Made by a program: the position numbers and the translations under genes
Shown: positions 1 through 8,111 of the stretch, piece after piece
Position numbering within the stretch: position 1 is the first letter of the stretch
Layout of the letters: every line of letters begins with the position of its first letter
Notes under the pieces: generated by a model
Seen by the model: only the letters and a program-made list of their open reading frames with translations
Told to the model about the DNA's origin: nothing
The model's database searches: none
DNA from: Bacillota bacterium
GTDB taxonomy: Bacteria > Bacillota > Clostridia > Lachnospirales > Lachnospiraceae
Length of the DNA stretch: 28,546 bases
Reading direction: 5' to 3'
NCBI GenBank assembly: GCA_023420935.1
Contig: JAEZUR010000149.1
Span: 1 to 28,546 of the forward strand

Positions 1-1041
1 AAGTACACCCATGAATACAGCACCGATTACAACTCCAGGTACGGAACCAACTCCACCGTATGCAGAAGCACCACCGATGAAACAAGAAGCAATCGCATCC
101 ATTTCATAGTTCTGTCCAGCTGTAGGAGCTGCGGAGTTAAAACGAGCCACACATACTAACGCTGCTACAGCACTTAAAAATGCCATATTAACATATGCTG
201 AAAAGTAAACCTTATTTGTGTTAATACCACTTAATTTTGCAGCTTTTTCATTACCACCGACAGCATATAAATGACGTCCAGGAATTGTTTTTGATGTATA
301 GTAAGCGTAAACAAGTACAACGATAGCTAATAAGATTAAGATACTTGGAATACCTTTGAATTGTGCAAGTGAAAATGTTCCCACAAGGATAACAACACAG
401 ATTGCAATAGTTCTACCAAGCATTGCTGGAAAGCTTCCTAATTCGTAACCTTTGCTTGCTTTCTTAACACGTCCTGTAATCTGCATAGTTATGTATATAA
501 TACATAAAACAACGCCAACAACGATACAAGTGATATTAAGTGTTCCACTGCCAAAAACGTCCGGAACATAGCTATTGAAAATATTTAAATAATTATTTGG
601 GAATGGTGAAATAGTTAAACCAGCTAACACGATAAGTGCAACACCACGCCATAATAACATACCTGCTAAAGTAACAATAAATGCTGGAATTCGAACATAC
701 GCAATCCAGAATCCTTGCCATACACCGATTGCAACACCAATCAATAAACAAAGAATGATGGAAACAACGATATTTAACTGTGCTGTAACGATTAATTTAC
801 CTGCTATCGCACCAATTAATGCTACAACTGAACCAACAGAAAGGTCAATGTTACCACCTGTTAAGATACACATTAACATACCTACTGCTAGGATAACTAC
901 ATATCCATTCTGTGCAATAAGATTTGTAACATTTTGAGGAGTTAACAAAACTCCATCCGTTTGAATTGCAAAGAATAATGCTACAACCACCAATGCTAAA
1001 AGCATCGTATTCTTTTTTAGTATTTCTTTTGCTCTACTCAT
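1..1041 (-). CDS. mmsB: Monosaccharide ABC transporter permease (MmsB/GguB type), 3' end missing
   Basis: Membrane permease of a CUT2-class (ribose/xylose-like) sugar importer. The ATG is at 1041 and the frame stays open to base 1, giving 347 codons without a stop. Relatives run to roughly 390 residues, so the C-terminus lies outside the window. The translation starts MSRAKEILKKNTMLLALVVV and has many hydrophobic segments. It carries the family motif GGNIDLSVGSVVAL after the second segment, and a cytoplasmic loop with GRHLYAVGGNEKAAKLSGI, typical of RbsC/XylH/MmsB permeases. Only 7 bases separate it from the ATPase stop. Its ribosome binding site (AAAGGAG) is formed by the last codons of the ATPase gene, so the two are translationally linked. 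The MmsB name rests on family resemblance plus the adjacent ChvE and MmsA homologues. The transported sugar is not known. Confidence 0.9.
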   Translation of the reverse strand, partial: MSRAKEILKKNTMLLALVVVALFFAIQTDGVLLTPQNVTNLIAQNGYVVILAVGMLMCILTGGNIDLSVGSVVALIGAIAGKLIVTAQLNIVVSIILCLLIGVAIGVWQGFWIAYVRIPAFIVTLAGMLLWRGVALIVLAGLTISPFPNNYLNIFNSYVPDVFGSGTLNITCIVVGVVLCIIYITMQITGRVKKASKGYELGSFPAMLGRTIAICVVILVGTFSLAQFKGIPSILILLAIVVLVYAYYTSKTIPGRHLYAVGGNEKAAKLSGINTNKVYFSAYVNMAFLSAVAALVCVARFNSAAPTAGQNYEMDAIASCFIGGASAYGGVGSVPGVVIGAVFMGVL

Positions 1042-1048
1042 AATTATT

Positions 1049-2587
1049 TTACGCTCCTTTACTTGATTGCAGAATATGTGACATAATTAATTCCTGTGTT
1101 GCCTCTTCAGCACTTAATTCTCCGGCTATCTTGCCTTCATTCATAATGTAGATTCGGTCACACATACCTAATACTTCTGGTAACTCTGAAGAAATCATGA
1201 TAACGGATTTACCGGCAGCAACTAAATCATTGATAATACAATAAATCTCATATTTAGCACCAACATCGATACCACGTGTAGGCTCATCCAAAATCAAAAC
1301 ATCAGGTCCTGCAAACATCCATTTACTTAATAATACTTTCTGTTGATTACCACCACTTAGATTACCAACATTTTGTTCTATTGACGGACATTTCGTCTTA
1401 AGTTTTTCTTTATAATCATTTGAAACACTTTCTTCTAAGTCTCTGTCGATGATGTTATAACGACTTACGTCTTTTAAGTTAGCTAATGTTGTATTAACAC
1501 GAATAGGATTAGATAAGATTAATCCATTACCCTTACGATCTTCTGTAACGTATGCTAATTTATTATCAATGGCTTGCTTTACATTATTAAGATGTACTTC
1601 TGCTCCATTAATCATTAATGTTCCGCTAATATCTACACCATAACTTTTTCCAAATATACTCATTGCTAATTCAGTACGTCCAGCACCCATCAGACCAGAT
1701 ATACCAACAACCTCGCCCTGACGAACGTTCAATGATACATTATTTACTACTTTTCGATTCGTATCAAGAGGATGATGTACTGTCCAGTTCTTAACTTCTA
1801 ACTTCACATCGCCAATCTTAATTCCACTACGTTTAGGGAAACGATCTGTTAAGTCACGTCCTACCATACCTTTAATAATTCTATCTTCCGTAATATTATC
1901 TTTCGCTTTATCTAGAGTTTCTATTGTTGATCCATCACGGATAATTGTAATTTTATCTGCTACATATGAAATCTCATTTAACTTGTGAGATATAACAATC
2001 GATGTTAAGCCCTCTTTTTTAAACGCTAACAATAAATCTAATAACTTCTGGGAATCAGATTCATTCAAAGAGGCTGTAGGTTCATCTAAAATCAGTAGTT
2101 TTACGTTTTTTGCAAGTGCTTTTGCGATTTCTACTAACTGTTGTTTTCCAACACCAATATCTTTAATAACAGTGTGTGAGGATTCTGTTAATCCTACTGT
2201 TTTTAATAATTCATCTGCCTTCGCGTATGTTTCGTCCCAATTTATTGCGACTTTAACACCGCGTTCATTTCCTAAAAACATATTTTCAGCTATTGTCAAA
2301 TATGGCACAAGTGCCAATTCCTGATGTATTATTACGATACCTTTTTCTTCACTATCTTTTATAACCTTAAACTTACATTCTTCACCTTCATACATAATGT
2401 CACCGGTGTAGCTGCCATATGGATAGATTCCACTTAAAACATTCATCAAAGTAGATTTACCTGCACCATTTTCACCTACTAAAGCATGAATTTCACCTTT
2501 TTCAACTTGAAGGTTAACATTATCCAAAGCTTTTACACCAGGAAAAAGTTTGGTTATATTTTTCATTTCCAATATTAAATCAGCCAA
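1049..2587 (-). CDS. mmsA: Monosaccharide ABC transporter ATPase (MmsA/GguA type)
   Basis: Energises sugar import together with the adjacent permease and binding protein. At 512 residues it is the usual tandem-ATPase size of the RbsA/XylG/MmsA family. The first half has Walker A GENGAGKS (residues 38-45), a degenerate signature IGVGKQQ (145-151) and Walker B LLILDEPTASL (164-174). The second half has the degenerate P-loop GLMGAGRTE (298-306) normal for this family, a good signature LSGGNQQ (410-416) and Walker B LILDEPTRGID (431-441). The first site therefore has the intact P-loop and the second has the intact signature, as in relatives. The ATG at 2587 follows a purine-rich site (GGAGGG) about 8 bases upstream. 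The gene is separated from the binding-protein gene by 139 bases that contain several hairpins. Confidence 0.95.
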   Translation of the reverse strand: MADLILEMKNITKLFPGVKALDNVNLQVEKGEIHALVGENGAGKSTLMNVLSGIYPYGSYTGDIMYEGEECKFKVIKDSEEKGIVIIHQELALVPYLTIAENMFLGNERGVKVAINWDETYAKADELLKTVGLTESSHTVIKDIGVGKQQLVEIAKALAKNVKLLILDEPTASLNESDSQKLLDLLLAFKKEGLTSIVISHKLNEISYVADKITIIRDGSTIETLDKAKDNITEDRIIKGMVGRDLTDRFPKRSGIKIGDVKLEVKNWTVHHPLDTNRKVVNNVSLNVRQGEVVGISGLMGAGRTELAMSIFGKSYGVDISGTLMINGAEVHLNNVKQAIDNKLAYVTEDRKGNGLILSNPIRVNTTLANLKDVSRYNIIDRDLEESVSNDYKEKLKTKCPSIEQNVGNLSGGNQQKVLLSKWMFAGPDVLILDEPTRGIDVGAKYEIYCIINDLVAAGKSVIMISSELPEVLGMCDRIYIMNEGKIAGELSAEEATQELIMSHILQSSKGA

Positions 2588-2613
2588 TTAAATCCCTCCA
2601 TATAGGTATATTA

Positions 2614-2708
2614 CAGGCGGGCAATACCAGTACTACCCGCCTGAATGTTTGTTGTGAAGTAATTATCCCTTCACGTAGCCACAAGAAACGCGCAGAGCGG
2701 TTTCTTGT
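2614..2708 (-). promoter_or_regulatory. Row of three intercistronic hairpins between chvE and mmsA
   Basis: Three inverted repeats lie in the gap. The first pairs CAGGCGGG (2614-2621) with CCCGCCTG (2636-2643). The second pairs GTGAAG (2654-2659) with CTTCAC (2669-2674). The third pairs ACAAGAAAC (2681-2689) with GTTTCTTGT (2700-2708), and its stem is extended by CGC/GCG around an AGA loop. None is followed by a T-tract on the minus strand, so these are more likely mRNA-stabilising or attenuating structures than full terminators. In binding-protein operons such hairpins often raise binding-protein mRNA relative to the downstream genes; that role here is an inference. Confidence 0.6.
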
Positions 2709-2726
2709 AGGTTTGCTTATTTAAAA

Positions 2727-3869
2727 CTATTTTAATTTGTCTTCTGTATAGTATCCAGAATCAATTAATAATTCTTTGTAATTTGTCTTATCAGCGAAAA
2801 CTGGTTCACAAAGGAATGTAGGAATGATTCCTGTTCCATTGTCATAAGACTGCATATCATTTACAGGAACTTCAGCTTTTGTCATAATAGCGTTAACCAT
2901 TTCAACAACTTTAGAAGCTAATGTACGAGTATCTTTAAAGATAGACATTGACTGAGTACCAGCAATAATATTCTTTACAGATGTAATATCGCAATCCTGA
3001 CCAGTTAAAACTGGGAAGTTTTCTGCTGTATAACCATTACCAACTAATGCATTTGTGATACCATTAGCTACAGAGTCATTTGATGAAAGAACTGCATCTA
3101 ATTTAGTTCCAGAAGCATAGTTTGCTGTGATTAAGTTTTCCATACGTTTCTGAGCTTCTTCAGTTGACCAGTTAAGTGTAGCAACTTCTTCAAATGTTTT
3201 TTGACCAGAAACTACAACTAATTTACCAGCATCGATATATGGAGTTAATACGTCCATAGCTCCTCCGAAGAAGAAACGTGCATTGTTATCATCTGCAGAA
3301 CCAGTAAATAATTCAATATTGAAAGGTCCAGCTTGATTGTCTAAATCAAGAGCGTCACGAATGAATTCTCCCTGAATTGTACCAACCATGTAGTTATCGA
3401 ATGTTGCATAGTAAGAAACTGCATCTGAATCCATAATTAAACGGTCATATGCGATTACTGGAATATTAGCTTCTTTTGCTTTTGCTAATACTGTTCCTAA
3501 TGAACCACCATCGATAGATGCAATAACTAATGCATTACATCCAGCAGTAATCATGTTCTCAATCTGAGAAACCTGAGTAGCGATTTCATTGTTAGCATAC
3601 TGAAGGTCAACTTCGTAACCAGCTGCTTCTAACTCTTTCTTCATGTTCTCGCCATCTTGATTCCAACGTTGTAAATCCTTTGTAGGCATTGCTACACCAA
3701 TTTTGCCGCCTGCTGTTGTAGCTGCGTCATCGGTAGCTGCAGCATCATCAGTTGCTGCTGTGTCAGTTGTTGCTGCAGGTGTTTTTTCGGCGTCATTTGC
3801 TTTAGAGCCACATGCTGCTAAACTGAATGTCATTACTAATACTAGTAATAATGCTAATACTTTTTTCAT
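2727..3869 (-). CDS. chvE: Monosaccharide-binding lipoprotein (ChvE family)
   Basis: Extracellular, membrane-anchored sugar receptor for the MmsAB transporter. The N-terminus is a lipoprotein signal peptide: MKK, a hydrophobic stretch, then the lipobox SLAAC with Cys20 as the lipidation site. A low-complexity linker of Ala, Thr and Asp (about residues 31-53) links the anchor to a periplasmic-binding-protein type 1 domain. That domain begins GKIGVAMPTKDLQRWNQDG and contains NNEIATQVSQIENMI and VLTGQDCD, which resemble ChvE/xylose-binding proteins. The length of 380 residues is typical. The site AAAGGAGGG lies 7 bases before the ATG. A strong promoter is upstream and a ROK regulator gene precedes it on the same strand. 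The family assignment is firm; whether the ligand is xylose, arabinose, glucose, galactose or fucose cannot be read from the sequence. Confidence 0.92.
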   Translation of the reverse strand: MKKVLALLLVLVMTFSLAACGSKANDAEKTPAATTDTAATDDAAATDDAATTAGGKIGVAMPTKDLQRWNQDGENMKKELEAAGYEVDLQYANNEIATQVSQIENMITAGCNALVIASIDGGSLGTVLAKAKEANIPVIAYDRLIMDSDAVSYYATFDNYMVGTIQGEFIRDALDLDNQAGPFNIELFTGSADDNNARFFFGGAMDVLTPYIDAGKLVVVSGQKTFEEVATLNWSTEEAQKRMENLITANYASGTKLDAVLSSNDSVANGITNALVGNGYTAENFPVLTGQDCDITSVKNIIAGTQSMSIFKDTRTLASKVVEMVNAIMTKAEVPVNDMQSYDNGTGIIPTFLCEPVFADKTNYKELLIDSGYYTEDKLK

Positions 3870-3917
3870 TGTAAAACCCTCCTTTTATTTAGAACCTCCT
3901 CCAAATTGTTGTCTGTA

Positions 3918-3933
3918 GCAAAATTACTTTTGC
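3918..3933 (-). promoter_or_regulatory. Inverted repeat in chvE leader, candidate operator
   Basis: A perfect dyad GCAAAA-TTAC-TTTTGC lies about 24-39 bases downstream of the start point predicted from the chvE promoter. It is nested in a longer pair, AAATTGTT (3903-3910) with AACAATTT (3936-3943). The position suits a roadblock repressor, and the adjacent ROK protein is the obvious candidate. It could instead act as a leader RNA hairpin. Confidence 0.4.
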
Positions 3934-3963
3934 AAAACAATTTTCTAAAAGTTCTTTATGTGA

Positions 3964-3992
3964 ATTATATCAGTTACAAACAAAATTGTCAA
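3964..3992 (-). promoter_or_regulatory. Sigma-A promoter of the chvE-mmsA-mmsB operon
   Basis: On the minus strand the -35 box is TTGACA (3987-3992) and the -10 box is TATAAT (3964-3969), separated by exactly 17 bases. Both hexamers match consensus. The start point would fall near 3957, leaving a leader of about 88 bases before the chvE ATG. A promoter this strong implies control by a repressor rather than an activator. Confidence 0.88.
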
Positions 3993-4079
3993 TGATTTTT
4001 GTACGAAATATATAAAAATATTTTTCGATTATTATCAATAATTCGTGTTTTCTGCCAAAAATGTAAATTATTGTGCACT

Positions 4080-5207
4080 TTATATAGTTTCTATAAATTT
4101 ATCCACATGTTGTAATGCTACACCAACCGCAGTAGCCATACTATGATACTTACCCAATCTGAAGTAATTACCATTTTTCTCAAAAGTATTCAACTCAGAT
4201 AATCTATTTTGAATCTCTTCAACATAAGGGTCTAAATATTGAACAATCACACCACCAAGAATCACGTCACAATCCAGCGCCATTCTTATGTTATTAATGC
4301 CAACACATAGATAATCCAAGTAGGAATCCCATATTTTAATATAGATTTCATTTCCTCCATCTAACTCAACAAAGAATTCTTCCAGCTGACACCCTAAATC
4401 GTCAGATAATCTTGCTATAGAAACATACCCCTCAAGACATCCATTCTTTCCACAGTTACACTTTCTTCCATTGGGTTGAATGATCATGTGTCCAAACTCA
4501 CCAGCTCGTTGGTGATGTCCCTTAAATAATGTATTATTCATGAGAATCGATCCACCCACACCTGCTTCAACTGACAGATAAGCTAGCGTATTTTCCTGAT
4601 AACTATTCCACATCTCAGCAAACCCACCAGCATTTGCATCGTTATCTATAATACATGAGTAGGGAATATACCGTGTTAGCATACTCCTAGAAAAACGCTT
4701 AACCTTTAATGATGGAGCCATTCCAATATAATCAATATTGTCATCAATAGTGCCCGGAATTGCTATGCCTACACCAAGTATTTTATCATTCGGTATCTGA
4801 TTTTTTTCAACAAATGATTGTACGATATTACCAAGATACTGGCCATACTCATCCTGTGCACTGAACATCCTATGTTGCTTTTCGTAAAAGTATGCAGTGC
4901 CGCATAAATCTACAGCAACCAAACGTATATGCGTTTGCGTTAATTCTAGTCCAATGGCATATTTGGCTTCTGCAACTAGTGTAATTGCCTTAGCCTTACG
5001 CCCCCCTGTTGAGTCAAACGTTCCTGAATAATCTATAAGACCCATACTTACAAGCTCTTTTAGATTTTGATTAACGGTTGGAAGGCTCAAGGACAATTCG
5101 ATGGCAATATCTTGTTTGGCCATCTGACCACTTCCATGAATCAACTTATAGATTCGATTGCGATTTAACTTCCTTAATTCAATTGCTGTCCCTTTCATAT
5201 CCTTCAC
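4080..5207 (-). CDS. ROK-family transcriptional repressor (NagC/XylR type)
   Basis: Sugar-responsive DNA-binding protein. Residues about 10-65 form a winged helix-turn-helix with the pattern QDIAIELSLSLPTVNQNLKE, followed by a wing (STGGRKAKAITL). The rest is a ROK sugar-binding fold. It has DNDANAGG (188-195), EFGH (237-240) and the zinc-binding set H240, C250, C252, C257 in the ROK signature CNCGKNGCLEG. The phosphate-binding DxGxT motif of ROK kinases is replaced by GLELTQTHIR, so this is a regulator and not a glucokinase. The start is GTG at 5207, preceded by AAAAGGGTG; the in-frame ATG at 5198 is less well placed. The gene lies between the isomerase operon and the ChvE transporter operon, on the same strand as both, and probably represses one or both. 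The length of 375 residues is normal. Confidence 0.9.
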   Translation of the reverse strand: MKDMKGTAIELRKLNRNRIYKLIHGSGQMAKQDIAIELSLSLPTVNQNLKELVSMGLIDYSGTFDSTGGRKAKAITLVAEAKYAIGLELTQTHIRLVAVDLCGTAYFYEKQHRMFSAQDEYGQYLGNIVQSFVEKNQIPNDKILGVGIAIPGTIDDNIDYIGMAPSLKVKRFSRSMLTRYIPYSCIIDNDANAGGFAEMWNSYQENTLAYLSVEAGVGGSILMNNTLFKGHHQRAGEFGHMIIQPNGRKCNCGKNGCLEGYVSIARLSDDLGCQLEEFFVELDGGNEIYIKIWDSYLDYLCVGINNIRMALDCDVILGGVIVQYLDPYVEEIQNRLSELNTFEKNGNYFRLGKYHSMATAVGVALQHVDKFIETI

Positions 5208-5226
5208 ATTTTACACACCCTTTTAT

Positions 5227-5287
5227 AAAAGACTTTTACTAATCTTTTTTCATACTATCATAATCTAGCACTTTACACAAGTCTTTT
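5227..5287 (-). promoter_or_regulatory. ROK gene promoter flanked by a 9-bp inverted repeat
   Basis: On the minus strand TTGTGT (5275-5280) and TAGTAT (5252-5257) are separated by 17 bases, a moderate sigma-A promoter. AAAAGACTT (5227-5235) and AAGTCTTTT (5279-5287) are exact inverted copies on either side, with centres 52 bases (about five helical turns) apart. They could be half-sites for autoregulation; this is a pattern observation without supporting data. Confidence 0.5.
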
Positions 5288-5365
5288 CATTGTTTTCCAT
5301 AATTTTTAATGCGAAACAGACAATTTAATTTTCGGAACCTATACATTTTCCATCTAACAGCACAA

Positions 5366-5413
5366 AAAGAGTCTGGGAAATGATTGATTACTATTAATTT
5401 CCACAGACTCTTT
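5366..5413 (-). terminator. Terminator of the DUF4867-isomerase operon
   Basis: AAAGAGTCTG (5366-5375) pairs with CAGACTCTTT (5404-5413). The stem continues as GGAAAT (5376-5381) with ATTTCC (5397-5402) across a single bulged A. On the minus strand the stem ends in a run of five T. It lies about 50 bases past the isomerase stop and insulates that operon from the ROK gene. Confidence 0.85.
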
Positions 5414-5464
5414 ATTAATATATATTTTTTTCTTTTGTAATATTACTTTGATTATTTAAACCAA

Positions 5465-6946
5465 TTATGCAAATGGATTCTCTGTTTTATAAAGCATTCC
5501 CTTAGGCTGATTAAATCCAACTTCTTCTACGCCAAGATATTTAAATACTTCGTATAACGCTTTTCCAAAATCACCAAAAGCAACTGCACCATGATGAGGA
5601 TAGTTTTTCTCAATTAGAACATGACGGTAGAAACGACCCATTTCAGAGATAGCGAAAATACCAATTGCTCCAAATGAGCGAGTTGCTACTGGAAGCACTT
5701 CACCTTGCGCTACATATGCAGTTAACTTAGCATCTGCAGTACTCTGTAGACGGAAGAAAGTAATTTTACCAGGAACGATATCTCCTTCTAATGTACCTCT
5801 TGTAATGTTAGGTTCTTGATCTGGTTCTAATGCACGAGCCATAATCTTCTGATTTTTCATTGAGCAAGAAGATAATTTGCTTGCTGCAGTATTTCCACAG
5901 TGGAATGCCATAAATGTATCTTTGTGCGTGTAATCAAATTTACCTTTGATTTCACCTTCATACATATCTGCAGGTACAGAGTTGTTAATATCCAATAATG
6001 TTACAACATCATCACTTACACAAGTTCCGATATATTCACTTAATGCTCCATAGATATCCACTTCACAAGATACTGGAATACCCATTGCTGTTAAACGGCT
6101 GTTTACATAACAAGGAACAAATCCGAATTGTGTTTGGAATGATGGCCAACATTTGTTAGCAAATGCAACAAACTCTCTAGAACCTTTGTGAGCTTCAGCC
6201 CAATCTAATAAAGTAAGTTCGTACTGTGCTAATTTAGGAAGGATACCAGGCATTTTGTTTCCTGCGCCAAGTTCTTCTTCCATGCTCTTAATAACAGCTG
6301 GAATACGAGGATCGTTAGCATGCTCATTAAATGCAGCGAATAAATCAAGCTCAGAGTTTTCTTCTATTTCAACTCCAACATTGTATAACTGTTTGATTGG
6401 TGCGTTACATGCTAAGAAGTCTTGTGGACGTGGTCCAAATGCTATAATTTTTAAGTTATTTATTCCAAGGATTGCTTTTGCAACAGGAACAAATTCTTCC
6501 ATCATATCAGCAACTTCTGAAGGAGTTCCTACAGGATACTCAGGGATATATGCTTTGATGTTACGAAGCTTTAAGTTATAGCTTGCATTTAACATACCAC
6601 AGTAAGCATCTCCTCTGTCATCCATTAATTGATCACCAGCTTCTTCTGCTGCCGCTACAAACATAACAGGTCCATCAAATTCTTTTGCAAGAAGTGTTTC
6701 TGCAGTTTCTGGTCCAAAGTTTCCAAGGTATACTACTAAAGCATTACATCCTGCTTCTTTTAATTCAGCTAACGCTTTTTTCATATGTAATTCATTTTCG
6801 ATGGTAGTTGGACATTCGTAAATATCCTGTCCTTTTGCTTTAAATGCTTTTACAACTGCCTGTCTTCTACTTGTTGAAAGGCTCATAGGGAAACAGTCTC
6901 TGCTCACTGCAGCGATTCCCAATTTAACTACTGGCATGTTTTTCAT
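5465..6946 (-). CDS. L-fucose isomerase-like aldose-ketose isomerase
   Basis: Cytoplasmic sugar isomerase of the L-fucose/L-arabinose isomerase superfamily (COG2407 type), 493 residues. Three residues match the metal ligands of E. coli FucI as I remember them (Glu337, Asp361, His528). They are E295 in CEVDIYGAL, D319 in TLLDINNS and H349 in AFHCGNTA. The E-to-D spacing of 24 is the same as in FucI. The N-terminal half has the Rossmann-like pattern of the family (GCNALVVYLGNFGPET). It is shorter than FucI (about 590), as is common in this subfamily, so the substrate cannot be assigned: fucose, arabinose, xylose or another aldose are all possible. The site GGAGG lies 9 bases before the ATG. It is 32 bases downstream of the DUF4867 gene, forming a two-gene operon. 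Confidence 0.85.
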   Translation of the reverse strand: MKNMPVVKLGIAAVSRDCFPMSLSTSRRQAVVKAFKAKGQDIYECPTTIENELHMKKALAELKEAGCNALVVYLGNFGPETAETLLAKEFDGPVMFVAAAEEAGDQLMDDRGDAYCGMLNASYNLKLRNIKAYIPEYPVGTPSEVADMMEEFVPVAKAILGINNLKIIAFGPRPQDFLACNAPIKQLYNVGVEIEENSELDLFAAFNEHANDPRIPAVIKSMEEELGAGNKMPGILPKLAQYELTLLDWAEAHKGSREFVAFANKCWPSFQTQFGFVPCYVNSRLTAMGIPVSCEVDIYGALSEYIGTCVSDDVVTLLDINNSVPADMYEGEIKGKFDYTHKDTFMAFHCGNTAASKLSSCSMKNQKIMARALEPDQEPNITRGTLEGDIVPGKITFFRLQSTADAKLTAYVAQGEVLPVATRSFGAIGIFAISEMGRFYRHVLIEKNYPHHGAVAFGDFGKALYEVFKYLGVEEVGFNQPKGMLYKTENPFA

Positions 6947-6978
6947 ATTAATTACCTCCGATTATTTTTTGTTTTCGT

Positions 6979-7605
6979 TTATACAGAAAGATTTTCACCA
7001 ACAAGTCCCACAAATGCACCTTCTATCTTTGCATCTTCATGCGCAATTAGCCATTTGTTTCTTGCTGTTAATAGAACATCTTCTTTTGCATCTTTTGGTT
7101 TCACTTGTAAATCTAGATTTGTATCTTTTGGCAATACCACAACACAACGGAACCCTCCATCATTTGCATTACATGGAGCATAGTGTAATGTAGTTGCATA
7201 AACTTCTACCATAGTTTTGGCTGGAACTAAAAAGGCTTCAATCTTGCTCGTTTCATATGTAAAATCTTTTGAAATATCTTGCTGCATTCCTATTAATAGG
7301 ATTAGATCTGTAATTGCTACGTTTATCTCAGAAGATCTATGATATTCAACTGCATTTAATAGATGATTGTTCCCGTTACAATAACCTATCTGAATTGGAA
7401 GTCCTCCATATACACCATCCTGAAACTGTTTCATAATTGGAAGTGTTTCTAAGTTCGAATCTGATGGCACGTAGATTACATCGTCAGGAAGTGGTGTCTG
7501 TTCCATAGCTGCAAACAACGCATCACCATTATAATCATCTATAACACGGCCATATTTTTGAAATCTTTCATCCGTTACCGGATAAATTGTTAATTTTGAT
7601 TCCAT
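6979..7605 (-). CDS. DUF4867 family protein, probable cupin-like sugar enzyme
   Basis: A 208-residue soluble protein resembling the DUF4867 family, whose members have no established function that I know of. There is no signal peptide or membrane segment. A cluster of possible metal ligands sits in YCNGNNHLLNAVEYHRSSE (H81, E87, H89, E93). With the later stretch VEVYATTLHYAPCNANDGGF it suggests a small beta-barrel of the cupin or ureidoglycolate-lyase type. The fold is an inference. It is the first gene of an operon with the fucose-isomerase-like gene and has its own promoter, so a role beside the isomerase (mutarotase, epimerase or lyase) is plausible. The ATG at 7605 has AGGAG about 7 bases upstream. 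Confidence 0.8.
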   Translation of the reverse strand: MESKLTIYPVTDERFQKYGRVIDDYNGDALFAAMEQTPLPDDVIYVPSDSNLETLPIMKQFQDGVYGGLPIQIGYCNGNNHLLNAVEYHRSSEINVAITDLILLIGMQQDISKDFTYETSKIEAFLVPAKTMVEVYATTLHYAPCNANDGGFRCVVVLPKDTNLDLQVKPKDAKEDVLLTARNKWLIAHEDAKIEGAFVGLVGENLSV

Positions 7606-7682
7606 TACCTGCTCCTATCTGCTACAAAGTTATTTCTCTATAGCTCATTCCGTATCTGAATAATAATTTGTGTAACATTTCT

Positions 7683-7733
7683 GTGCTCGTGCACGTTATG
7701 TATATATTATATATCATTCAATGAATTTGTCAA
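7683..7733 (-). promoter_or_regulatory. Promoter of the DUF4867-isomerase operon
   Basis: On the minus strand TTGACA (7728-7733) and TATAAT (7706-7711) are separated by 16 bases. The start would be near 7699, giving a leader of about 94 bases. A perfect 8-bp palindrome CGTGCACG (7688-7695) sits at about +5 to +12 and is a candidate operator. Confidence 0.8.
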
Positions 7734-7811
7734 TAGAATTCTGTATTAAATAACTAAATTTTCATATCATTACTTATGTATATAAAATTTCTTGTAGCAT
7801 CGAATCAAATC

Positions 7812-7846
7812 AAAAAAAGGTTCGTTATTCTTCCAAATAACGAACC
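7812..7846 (-). terminator. Strong terminator of the orphan minus-strand transcript
   Basis: GGTTCGTTATT (7819-7829) pairs perfectly with AATAACGAACC (7836-7846) around a six-base loop. On the minus strand the stem runs straight into seven T (7812-7818). No long gene lies upstream of it on this strand, only the transcript that starts near 8255. Confidence 0.88.
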
Positions 7847-8111
7847 CTTAAAATATTCAATTTTTATATCCTTTGTACCTTCTTATCTTTATCAATCGGA
7901 GGTATTTTCAACCTATTCCTGCTTGGCCCTTTTTGAAAAAAACGACAAAACCTATTAAATTCCAAATTGTCCTTTGTAATTTCAAAGCTTTTCGACCTCT
8001 CAAAAAATACTCATTGCTTAGTACTATGGCTTACAATTCAATACGGTGATGTTGGTTGCGCATCCTTTTTCTCTCCGACTCTGTATATTAATATACACCC
8101 TGGATGTACTT

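Noticed and set aside
3712..3778. Short tandem repeat in the chvE linker region as a phase-variable tract
   Set aside because: The units are imperfect Ala/Thr/Asp codon runs without a clean repeated unit; it is low-complexity linker coding sequence.
3703..3918. Plus-strand frame opposite the chvE signal and linker
   Set aside because: It is the antisense shadow of the Ala/Thr/Asp-rich linker of the lipoprotein and extends into its leader.
4080..5207. ROK gene as a sugar kinase
   Set aside because: It has an N-terminal winged helix-turn-helix and lacks the DxGxT phosphate-binding motif of ROK kinases.
7776..7958. Plus-strand frame of 60 codons
   Set aside because: It crosses the minus-strand terminator stem, has no ribosome binding site and resembles no protein.
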